DNA of 64,000 bases from Owenia fusiformis. Its lineage: Eukaryota; Annelida; Polychaeta; Sabellida; Oweniidae. Of the stretch, positions 37,859 to 48,335 are shown in pieces; positions within the stretch are counted from its first letter, which is position 1; each line of letters begins with the position of its first letter. The notes under the pieces are model-generated. The model was given only the letters and a program-made list of their open reading frames with translations. It was not told the origin of the DNA and searched no databases. Location of the stretch: the NCBI GenBank assembly GCA_903813345.2, contig CAIIXF020000010.1, forward strand, positions 9,600,349 to 9,664,348. The letters are read 5' to 3'. The translations under genes were made by a program, and so were the position numbers.

Positions 37859-38577
37859 GTCACTGGCATGTAGCGATTATAGCGGTCCTGTCTTGGCTTA
37901 TTGAATTGTTACGAAGTTACGTATGCGGTGCGGAAGTTAGAGAGCAAATGACCATCATTTCAATGTAATAGTTTATGCAGGAAAATTGAGATTAGGCCAT
38001 TGGAGTATTTGTTTCATGCATTTGTAAAACGTTACCCACTCATAGGTCATACTTATCGTTAAACCAATAACTCAAATATATGCCCTTGTACACCGATCAC
38101 CTGTTGAAATTAATACAGGCCGATTTCAACAAATGTAAACGGCGATATATTTAAAATCGTATTCAAGCATGACCACGTCCCAACTTCTTTTGTTTTCTTT
38201 ACAACTAAGCTATGACTGCAGTCTATTCAGTGTTGCGTATCGAACCTTGTTTATTATAAAAATAGTGCAACAACAAGCAGAATTCACACATTTACCTTAT
38301 ACTTATTCTCAACTGAAGACATTGAATTTATCTCTTAGGTTTTACATTATAAATATCTTAACATGCATAATACGAAAATAGAGGCTTAGGCCCAACTTTG
38401 TATGAACTTTATGAGAATAATCTGATTTTAGAGAAATGAAAAGAAAAATGTCCACACACTACACAAAATATTTATGGTTCCCCGGGAATACGTATGTGCT
38501 GCTTGTATATTAGAATCGTATTCCAGTTACAGAAAGAAGTACATATCATGCTAAACTATATACAACAGTTATGCACT

Positions 38578-38701
38578 TGGAGGTTTTGGATACAGGGAAT
38601 ATCCCGAGGGATACATAATATGTCTTCCCTTGGTCCCTCGGGAAGAAATATTGTATATCTCTCGGGATATTCCCTGTATCCAAAACCTCCAATTGCATAA
38701 C
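38578..38701. repeat. Near-perfect hairpin repeat, copy C
   Basis: Arms of about 48 bases, GTTATGCA...GGAGGTTTTGGATACAGGGA on the left and its inverted copy ending TTGCATAAC on the right, with few mismatches around a short loop near 38635. It is the most intact hairpin of the family seen at 27371 and 42058. The open frames on both strands are a result of the palindrome. Confidence 0.85.
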
Positions 38702-39978
38702 CCCTATATAATGGCCAAGGGATAATCCCAATATCCTGACTATAGGATAATATGTTTATCCCATACCAATCTTGATCATCTGGTTCACATTGTTAAATCG
38801 TGGAAATATTTTAGAATATTCATGTCCAGTTTTGTTTTCTTGGCCGTGGGCGGATTTTCATGTTCTCTCAAATAATCCCATATTTATTTTCTCGAATTTT
38901 TTATTGATAAAGTGGATGCTCTCTCCCTGTTTTAACTATCAAACAGACCCTGATTGTCTGTGTTTTCTCCATTGCCGTTTACAGTCATTCCGCGAACGTT
39001 ACAAATTATGAACAAATATGCAAGCGGCGATTATGACGTAGCGGGCAGATATACTACATCTGCCCGCTTGGAGCGGGACGTAAAGCTTTATCCCATGGTT
39101 GCAAGGAGGATATAGATCGAATATCACATGATGATATATTTGATATGTGGATCAAGATATCATATTTTAGCAAACAATTTACGAACCATCGAATATCACT
39201 TTTAAACTATCGAATATCACATCTTAAATAGAGGATATCCTATGATTTATGAGTGATATGATTTTTATCCACGAATGGATATGATATCTGCACGAGTGAG
39301 CGTAGCGAGAGATTAAAATCATATCACGAGTAAATCATAGGATGTTCTTTATATTCCATAGTTAAAGTCATCATCAGAATCTTCGGGAATTAAGTGATCT
39401 AAAACGAATTTTCCAAACGATACGGCGATATTGACACTTAGCCTCGTTTTGAGTCTAAAGTAGCAAAAATCCATAAACCATGGCATACGGCGCCGCATGT
39501 CATGGCTAAAACACCGTATGCTATGGTTAAGTGAAAATTTGCCAAAAATATCATATTTTACCACTGATTTCAAAAATACCGTTTTTATTTTGACATGTTA
39601 TCCTATGGATATCATGCTAACTATGGAATAATATAGGAATATCCTATGGCTCTGAAAAAATATCACTTATATCCATGAGTGGATATTGATATCTTCGCGA
39701 GTGAGCGCAGCGAATGAGTGAAGATACTGATATCCATGAGTGGATATAAGTGATATTTTTGAAAAACTATAGGATTTTCCGTTTCATCCCATTGGGAATT
39801 ATTATCCAGCGAACATTGAATAGTCAGATAAATTGCAATGGAAATTCCATTTCGTCTGACATTTTGATTGCGATAATTCAACGAACGTCATATACGTGAC
39901 GTAACAGAGTGGTTTGTATTTAATGCGAACGCCGTAAAAACAGGATCCCAAAAAATAAAAATATATAATAAATATATA

Positions 39979-41850
39979 ATTCAATTCAATTCAATTCAAT
40001 TTATTTCACATTTCTTATATAATATACACTATAAAAACAAGCCGCTAGACACCCTAGTGGGTATATGTTGCGGTCTAACAGAAATCATTTAAATGACATC
40101 TAGACTACATATAAAAGAAAACACTTATATTATGTTACATGTAGGTATATAAAAATGGTATTAACAATTAATCTAAGGATGTACAATGTAAAAATGTTAC
40201 AAAAATCAGGTATCAGTATAAAATCAACAGTATAGTATGATATTGGTATTATACATTATCGATAGATGAGTAGTTTTTTATATGAAGATTTGAAAATATT
40301 TAGAGTGGAGCATTTTTTAATATCATGTGGTAGAGCATTCCAAAGATTAGGACCTAGATAGCGAAGGGAAAGTTTAGAGCATTTAGGGATATGAAAATAA
40401 TGCAATTGTCTTGTGTAATGATGATGAATATTAATGTTGATATCAAACAAGTCTTGAAATAGATTTTTTGGAAGACTGGGGTGCTTATTAAAGATTTTGT
40501 ACATGAACTGACCAGTACAATATCTGTTGACATCAAAAATATTTAATATGTTAAGATCTTCAAATAAGGGAGCGGAGTGAGAAAGTCTATCCTTATTTAA
40601 AGCTAGCCTTAAGAATTGTTTCTGCAGTTTATGTAGACGATCATAAAATGATTTAAATGTGTTACCCCAGATTATGTTGCAATAATTTAATTGAGAGTGT
40701 ATCAATGAGTAGTAAATTGTTTTGAAACTGTCTATTTGAAGTAGATGTTTAATGTGATAAAGAGAACCAATGACGCGAGAAATCTTTGTTTCAATAGATT
40801 TATGTGCTCTTTAAATTTCAAGTTTTTATCAATAATAATTCCAAGAAAGTCAATTTTATCCCGGAAATTTATGTTCTCATTGCGTATTTTGAGATTCAGA
40901 TTTGTTTGATTTTTTTGGGGTCCAAATAGAATAGCATTGGTTTTGCCAATATTAAGTGAAAGTTTGTTTGCTTTTATCCAGTCATCTATTGAATTCAAGT
41001 TTGCATTAGTTCATTTAAATCATAATCACTATCAAGAAGATTGGTGTCATCAGCAAACATAATAAATTTTAGATTAGGGTCAACAAAAGGCAGATCATTT
41101 ATGTAAAGAATAAATAATAGTGGTCCAAGCACCGAGCCCTGCGGAACACCACAATTTAGAGATGATTGTTTAGATTCATAATTGTTAATGGTGACATATT
41201 GTTTGCGGTCTTTTAAATAACTTTCAAACCAGGACTTAGCTATTCCTCTGATGCCATAATATTCAAGTTTTTGTATCAAAATGTCATGATTAATAGTGTC
41301 AAAGGCCTTGGAAAAATCTAATGTTATGCCAATGCTCGTTTTCCCCAAATCAGTTGATTTTCGAATTTGTTCAATGAAATATAAAATGGCCATGTAGGTA
41401 GAGTTGAATTTCTGAAATCCAAATTGATAAGTAAAAATAATTTCAAAACGTTCTAAAAAACCAGTGAGTTTGGCGTGCATGAGCTTTTCTAACAATTTAG
41501 AAAATACCGATAAAACTGAAATTGGTCTATAGTTCGAAGGATTTGTAGTGACTCCTTTTTTAAATACAGGTGTTACTTTGGCCAATTTGAGGGCGTCTGG
41601 GAAAATACCAGATTTAAAAGATAAGTTAAATATATACAAGAGCGGATCAATTAAAAACTGTCTTACAGACTTAATAAGTGATGGTAGAATCCCATCAGGT
41701 CCAGGCGAGGAAGATTTTAGAAGACATATTTCTAATTCAAGCTCAATTTTTGAGGTCTTTTTGAGATAAATAGATGATTGAACTTTTTGAGCTCTTGCTA
41801 GGTATTCATAAACAATCGTTTTGCTGAATTAATAAAAAAAATTGAAAAAA
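39979..41850 (-). mobile_element. 5'-truncated non-LTR retrotransposon
   Basis: On the minus strand this is a 3' fragment of a LINE-type element: reverse-transcriptase coding sequence, a short 3'UTR and a terminal TTGAA pentamer array (39979-40000), a tail style seen in CR1/L2/Jockey-like elements. It starts in mid-ORF at about 41835-41850, the usual result of incomplete reverse transcription. It is inserted in the foldback element. I could not identify a clear target-site duplication because both flanks are A/T-rich. Confidence 0.85.
40256..41835 (-). pseudogene. Reverse transcriptase ORF remnant, frameshifted
   Basis: The remnant lies in three frame segments. The first (down to 40995) has the RT blocks SSPGPDG, VTPVFKKG, NYRPISVLSVFSKLLE, LDFSKAFDTINHDIL, NCGVPQGSVLGPLLFILYIN and the catalytic FADDTNLL. 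The second (40732-40998) has WIKANKLSLNIGKTN and FLGIIIDKNLKFKEHI. The third (40256-40705) is the C-terminal LHKLQKQFLRL...LWNALPHDIKK region common in CR1/Jockey-type pol proteins. Single-base frame breaks near 40997 and near 40770, plus the missing endonuclease half, mean that it cannot make an active enzyme. Confidence 0.9.
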
Positions 41851-42057
41851 TCAAAACCATCGAATATCACTTTTGAAACCATCGAATATCAATTTGAAAC
41901 CATCGAATATCACCTTTCAAAAAGTGATATTCGATGGTTTCAAAAGTGATATTCGATGATTTGGGAATTGTTTGCTAAAATATATCTTCATCCACGTATC
42001 AATTATATCTTCACGTGATATTCGATCTATATCCTTGTAACCATGGGATAAATAAGG

Positions 42058-42196
42058 GTTATGTACTGGGAGGTTTTGGATACGGGGTTTTTCCAGAGGG
42101 AGATATGCATATCTACCTGAGGGACCGTAGGGACAGAAAGTAGATGTGCATATCTCACGAGGGATGAACCCAATATCCAAACCGACCGTACATAAC
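42058..42196. repeat. Imperfect hairpin repeat, copy B
   Basis: It matches copy A at 27371-27500 almost throughout, with a small insertion (GTAGGGACAGAAA). It abuts the right inverted repeat of the foldback element on the left and the MITE-like copy B on the right. Confidence 0.8.
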
Positions 42197-42199
42197 TGC

Positions 42200-42452
42200 T
42201 TTATCCTATACCAAGTAGAGTTTTCAGTAGTACAAGGTGTAAAAAATAAACAAATCATTCATATGCAAAGTCATTTTATTGCATTTCCACTTTTTGGAAG
42301 CGGGAAGATACGCCCCGAAGCGGGAAGATATGCACCGAAGCGGGAGATATGACGGGAGATGTGGAGGTTCTTGATATGGAAACCTCAAAATCAGGATACG
42401 GGATATATCTTACCAACTTATCTCCCTAAAACCCTACTTGGCATAGGATAAA
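42200..42452. mobile_element. MITE-like element with 25-bp terminal inverted repeats, copy B
   Basis: Ends at 42200-42224 and 42428-42452 are inverted copies of each other (TTTATCCTATACCAAG; two mismatches). The interior has three GAAGCGGGAAGATA-like units and the same TATATCTTACCAACTTATCT block as copy A, but not the T-rich expansion. No coding capacity. Confidence 0.75.
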
Positions 42453-42553
42453 TCAAGATAATTTCTACTCGCATCTAGTCTATTCCACATGTTTGGGAAA
42501 AGTGTACAGGAAAATCTCCATGTTCAATTGATGTATGATCAACCCTCATAGGG

Positions 42554-43740
42554 GTCAATCCAGTTGTCCGAAACCCAGTTGTCCGAAACTCAATTCTCCG
42601 AAACCCAGTTGTCTGAAACCAAGTTCTCCGAAAATTAGGGGATCTTATCAAAAAATACAATTTCTTAAAACGAATCTTGTCGCAACCTCTGCGAATCACG
42701 ACAGCATAACATTTGAATCACGTTGACATCATTGCAAAATTAGGCTAAATATGCTAAGTCAAGACGTTAATTAGCCCACGAAAGTTCATGGGTAACTTGA
42801 GAACTACAAAATACAACCAAATACTTTTCGAACGTACAATAGCAATATTTCTCACCCAACGTCTTCATAGTTTTAGGAACGTATTTTAAACGCATGATAG
42901 CCAAATATATCAAGATACTATATCTGCCTAAATGAAGTTATCTAGTGTTGACAAAGTTTTGAAATATATTTTATCCAGATCCATCAGAAATTAACTTAGC
43001 CAATACATTTGTTCATAAGAATTCTACCTCGTTCCCAATACGTCCTCAGACAGACAAGAAATTGAAGTCACACCCGTTTGTTTGCGTGGCATATTTATAC
43101 GTATACGCACTTTCTCTGATTATTGTCAAACAAATACATTTCAGGAGAAGAACATAAAAAACAAATGCCTGAAACGAATGCCGAAACATAAATCCCAAGT
43201 GATTAAGTTTAGAATGTTTTATTCTTTTACGATTTGATAAGAGACTGAGACTAAGAAATTAAATGCGACGAAATATTTTGACAACGTAATTTGTATACTG
43301 TTTTATTCTTAAAGTTCTATGCGATACCTTATTTTATCTGTTTCAAAATGTTTCATTTTATTTTGCCTATATAAAAGAGATTGAAGAAGATAAGATAAAC
43401 TGTTCCGTAATATATATTGTGTTTTAATAACCTTTTTTAGAATCACAATGTAAAATAAATCTCCCGTTCCTGCCATTCTGGTAACGCCATACAATGGATG
43501 CAATTCAAAGTGAGAGAGAGAGATCTATGAATATCAGAATGCGTCCATGCCATTAATTTGGCCAAATACATGGCATGAAACTGACGTAAGCTTAAGTAAG
43601 CTACGCCCCCCCCCCCTTTCTCTGGTAAATTATGACTTTATTTTTCGGAGTAATGGGTTTCGGACAACTGGGTTTCGGGGAATTGGGTTTCGGACAACTG
43701 GGTTTCGGACAACTGGGTTTCGGACAACTGGGGTGTCAAT
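42554..43740. mobile_element. Foldback element bounded by inverted 15-bp tandem arrays
   Basis: The left end is an array of CCGAAACCCAGTTGT-type 15-mers (42554-42634). The right end (43642-43740) is an array of the inverted unit ACAACTGGGTTTCGG. Outermost sequences also match inversely (GTCAATCCAG / GGGTGTCAAT). Inverted terminal arrays of short tandem repeats are the hallmark of Foldback (FB)-type elements. The roughly 1-kb interior shows no transposase. Open frames with repeated GFRTT peptides are translations of the array. Confidence 0.8.
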
Positions 43741-44355
43741 ATATACGAATCGAATGTATTCTCGTGTGCATTACAATATCCCCATTGAAACATTTTTGGC
43801 CTGCAATGGACGTATAATGAATTAGAATATGAGGCCGTGTTATCATTCTAGTGTAAAGTCATGGTATTTACTGTAGTATTGGGTTGCAAGTTAATATCAG
43901 ATTCAATGCAAATTAATCATCTAATATCAGATGCGCGATCAGTCCAATAATCTAATTTCAGGTCATCAGTTCGATATCTAGCACTTGTTCTAACGACACG
44001 GTATTACTAGACTATCATATTATAAATACACACACATATAAAACAATCAAACTGGTACACGATATAAGCACGACTGCTCTTTCAATTGAGTATAAATGTT
44101 GATAAACTTACCCGGAAGCCAAGACATACACGTTTAGACGATGCTATTTTCAGTTCAGTGTAAGAGTAAATGCCCGGATATCGAGGCTTTTTCGTGTAAA
44201 GTTTTAACCAAGCATCTAAAATCGGGTTATATTGCGTGTAGAATTTATCGATATCAGGGCCGCTACATGCCAGTGACTGTAGTGAACACCTATAAACATT
44301 GATTGGTTTTTCTTGGCAAAAAATGTTCAATATACACAAAACCAATACTACGCTT

Positions 44356-44465
44356 GTACAGTAAAACCTGTATTAGTGAACACCTCTCTCTAGTGAACAC
44401 CTGTCTCTACTGGACACTCTTCCTCCGCACATACTCTACAGACTTCTGTATAAATAACCCTCTCT
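44356..44465. repeat. Dispersed repeat, CAGTAAAACCTGT type, copy 2
   Basis: Partner of 37749-37858. A second local duplication flanks it: AACATTGATTGGTTTTTCTT at about 44295 and a similar stretch at about 44480, as if the repeat were inserted in a pre-existing duplicated block. Confidence 0.6.
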
Positions 44466-44574
44466 GAAGTGAACACCTACCAACATTGAATGTTTTTTCT
44501 TGGTAAAAAATGTTCAATAAGCACAACCTGTATCATGATTTCACTAGAAAAACAGCAACTCCACGGAGTTGCAA

Positions 44575-45680
44575 ATCCCACCAAACAAAACATATTATGC
44601 TTATTATAGCTAGTGTAAATGTTGAAATGTTTGTGCACTTTGTGATAGAAGCATGAAATTTGGCACAAAGTTAGTTTATACCATTGTGAACTAGGCATCA
44701 TCATATAAAATTTGAACCAAATCCGTTCACTGGTATATGAGTTATCAAAGATTACGTTTTTTACGCATATGGGCCGCCATCTTTAAATTCAGCCGCCATC
44801 TTGAAAATTATTTCTTGAACAGAGCTACAGTGTCCCTAGGCATAATCATATAAAATTTCAACCAAATCTGTTCACTGGTATTTGAGTTATCAAAGATTAT
44901 GTTTTTTACGAAAAATTGCCGCCATTTTAAAATTAAGCGGCCATCTTGAAAATGTTTTGTCGAACATAGCTACTGTGTCCCTAAGCATCATCATGTAAAA
45001 TTTGAACCAAATCCGTTCACTGGTATTTGAGTTATCAAAGATTACATAATTCTACGAAAAATGACCGCCATTTTGAAATTAAGTGGCCATCTTGAAAATC
45101 TCTTTTTGTGCGAAACTCCTTTGTCCCTAGGCATCAGCATATAAAATTAGAATCAAATCCGTTCACTGGTATATGAGTTATCAAAGATTACGTTTTTTAC
45201 GAATATGGGCCGCTATCTTGAAATTCAGCCGCCATCTTGAAAATTATTTCTTGAACAGAGCTACTGTGTCCCTAGGCATAATCATATAAAATTTCAACCA
45301 AATCTGTTCACTGGTATTTGAGTTATCAAAGATTACGTTTTTTACGAAAAATTGCCGCCATTTCGAAATTAAGGGGCCATCTTGAAAATGTTTTGTCAAA
45401 CATAGCAACCAAATCCGTCAACTTGTATTTGAGTTATCCACGATTACATTTTTTATGAAAAATGGCGGCCATTTTGAATTGAGCGGCCATATTGAAAATT
45501 CCTTCTCGAGCAGAGGTCCTACACTCATAAGGCATAAGCCTATAAAATTTGAACCAAATCCGTCAACCGGTATTGGAGTTATCGCCCAGGCACATGGACG
45601 AACGAACGGACGGATGGACGGATGGACGGACGGATGGCTTCTCTATATCCCCCGACCCCTCGAACTTTGTTCGGTGGGAT
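44575..45680. mobile_element. 1.1-kb element with 15-bp TIRs and internal 145-bp tandem repeats
   Basis: Ends ATCCCACCAAACAAA (44575-44589) and TTTGTTCGGTGGGAT (45666-45680) are inverted copies with one mismatch. Inside, AACCAAATC recurs at 44715, 44860, 45005, 45151 (variant), 45296, 45407 and 45552: a 145-base period with one shortened unit. Each unit contains CCGTTCACTGGTATTTGAGT and GGCCATCTTGAAAAT. A GGAC/GGAT run (45595-45638) and a hairpin precede the right end. It has no coding capacity and reads as a non-autonomous DNA element with an expanded core. Confidence 0.75.
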
Positions 45681-45689
45681 AAAAATCGT

Positions 45690-47619
45690 TTCACAACACA
45701 TTCAATCTGTTAGCCTTCCTTGATTTTAGAAGTTTATATAAGGCCATGGAACTATGGCTTATATGACATCTATGACATGGTGAGAAATGAAGTAACAGAC
45801 CTCTAGCCTTCTGACCGGACCCCTGCCCCCTGACAGACTGGGTCAGTTAGGCTCATAGTATTACTACATTTAAGCATATATGTGTAAATAATGAGAATAA
45901 AGGATAATTTCTTTTTATTTATTCAACTGATGGGATTATGATTATCTTATGCAGATACAGATAAATATCACATTTTATAATTTTTTCTGGTAAAAAAATA
46001 AATTATTTCACCAAATTATGTGAAGCTTCCACAAATCAAAAAGGTAAGATGAGTTTCAAGAATCATTCATAAAGTACCAACATTAGTTTTTTGATAAAAT
46101 ATAAATGAGTACATATAATATAGACATGAATAATCTAAAGTTTAAATGTCTGATATGAATGAATTACATCACTTATAAATAAACAAAGTTGATTAATAGT
46201 TTTTATCAATGAGACTAATCCAATGGTTATTCTCATGAACTTGATTCATATAAATATTCTATAAAATCTAAATCTAAATGATAGAGTTAAATTCAAACCA
46301 TTCACCAATAAGGCTTTTCAGGATAATTGCCAGTTCTATAGAATTAAAAAAATGGTATGTAAGAAGATTGGAAAAATTACTTGTGCCAGGAAAGGAAAGT
46401 GCCAGGAAAGGACCAAAAATTGTTATAGAACACAGCAAAAAAAGAAAACATCTAAGAGAACACCAGTCAGCTGGGAACCACCAATAAACATATAATTAAT
46501 TTAACAGGGTCTATCCCACTTGTATATATGATTCAATACAGTTTACCAACAGCTTTCAGGCCAGGTTAGTGTAGAATAGGATACACAAGGGTGACCAGCC
46601 ATGAAATAAGATAATCACAAGTAGTTTTTATTGTAGTACCTCTGTATATTGTCTAGTCTCCAAAAAATTATAGACTAATGGTCCCTGATTAATTAGGGTT
46701 AATTAGACAGGCTTTTTTATCAATATGGAAAACTATTCACTCAGGGACCATGTCTACTGTTTCTACACTACGAAATCACACTACCCTATTATTTTCTGGA
46801 AGTATTAACCACAAATGATAAAAAACTTGAAATTGCAAAATATCATAACATTCATTTGTTGCGTTTGATTATGACGTGAATGTTTTAAAAAATTAAATCT
46901 CATTCGGTATCCAGAATTGAAAAAAATGTTTTTGTGCTTTGAGATGGGTCCTGGAGGTTATGCTATAGAGTGTCTGCTGTGCTCGCCCCTCAGAGCAGTG
47001 ACAGAAGGTGGGGTCAGAGGCCAGGAGAGGGTGCATTAATTACCCCCTCTCCCCTGCTTCTAGCTCCCAAAACAGACAAGACTCCACCCAGAATTCACGA
47101 TTAATCATACTTTTCGTAATTTCCATGAAATATTAAAACATGTTTAAAATTTTCTTTCTCGAGTTGTTAAAAATGTTAATTAATTTGTGCAATTTGTGCA
47201 GGAAAAAATTGAAAAATTGTAATAATTTTCTAAGGGTCTTAATATCTGTCTTGTCATTGTATATTGTAGCATTTGTTCATCTATTTGAACTACCAGTAGC
47301 TTACAGAGCACAAAATGCATTCGGCCGATTTTTTCTTTTCAATTATCATGCTTTAACAGTTAGAGAAAATGAGCACTCAAATTAAATCAAACGGCAGAAA
47401 TTAATTGTGAATTATGAGTCAGGCGAAGACAGAAAAGTAGAATCACTAAAATGCATTTCTACATTTCCCTGGTGGATACACACTATCACCATTCAATCAT
47501 ATTTTGTTATATTTCTTAAATCTAATTTTTGTTATAAAATTATCAAAACTTAGCTCAAATGGTTATGATAAAGAGTTCATGTAACAAAACGTTGAAAAGC
47601 TTAAATTATTTTTGTATCT
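45690..47619. other. Gene-free stretch
   Basis: No gene or clear repeat. A GC-richer patch at 46940-47080 with CCCTCTCCCC-like strings is visible; similar patches occur at 48540-48720, 50040-50200 and 55650-55750. Short open frames (46278-46487, 47140-47385) lack support. Confidence 0.5.
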
Positions 47620-48335
47620 AAATGTTCATATATTGTACATGTGTTCATATAGTGTTCATATACTGAAAATGTGTTCACATACCGAGTGTGTGTTCCCATA
47701 CTCTACATGAACTCATATAGTGTTCATATAGTATACATGTGTTCACATACTGTACATGTACTCATATAGTGTTCAAATACTGAAAATGTGTTCACATACC
47801 GAGTGTGTGTTCATATACTGTACATTTACTCATAATGTGTTCACATACTGAGTGTGTATTCACATATTGTACATGCACTCATATAGTGTTCATATACTGA
47901 AAATGTGTTCACATACTGAGTGTGTGTTCCCATACTCTACATGAACTCATATAGTGTTCATATAGTATACATGTGTTCACATACTGTACATGTACTCATA
48001 TAGTGTTCAAATACTGAAAATGTGTTCACATACCGAGTGTGTGTTCATATACTGTACATTTACTCATAATGTGTTCACATACTGAGTGTGTATTCACATA
48101 TTGTACATGCACTCATATAGTGTTCATATACTGAAAATGTGTTCACATACTGAGTGTGTGTTCACATACTATACATGCACTCATAAAGTGTTCATGTACT
48201 GAAAATGTGTTCACATACTGAGTGTGTATTCACATACTGTACAAGTACTCATATCATGTTCAAATACTGAAAATGTGTTCACATACTGAGTGTGTGTTCA
48301 TATACTGTACATGTGTTCATGTACTGTATAATATA
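47620..48335. repeat. Higher-order tandem repeat, 234-bp period
   Basis: Subunits of about 20-24 bases (TGTTCACATACTGAGTGTG, TGTACATGTACTCATATAG and relatives) are organised in a higher-order unit: GTTCATATACTGAAAATGTG recurs at 47654, 47888 and 48122, exactly 234 bases apart. The two full units are nearly identical, pointing to a recent duplication of an older, diverged array. Confidence 0.9.

Larger units (their letters stand above)
39087..42052. mobile_element. Foldback element with about 90-bp terminal inverted repeats
   Basis: The left end 39087-39177 (TTTATCCCATGGTTGCAAGG...TAGCAAACAA) is an inverted copy of 41968-42052 with few differences. Inside are further palindromic blocks built from ACCATCGAATATCAC and GATATCC words (39180-39345, 39600-39780, 41855-41965). 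Without the 1.9-kb retrotransposon inserted at about 39979-41850 the element would be about 1.1 kb. It has no transposase, so it is a non-autonomous foldback-type element. Bases 39349-39573 minus form an unexplained 74-codon frame. Confidence 0.8.

Noticed and set aside
39349-39573. 74-codon minus frame inside the foldback element
   Set aside because: No homology recognised and the sequence lies between palindromic blocks; no basis for a gene call.
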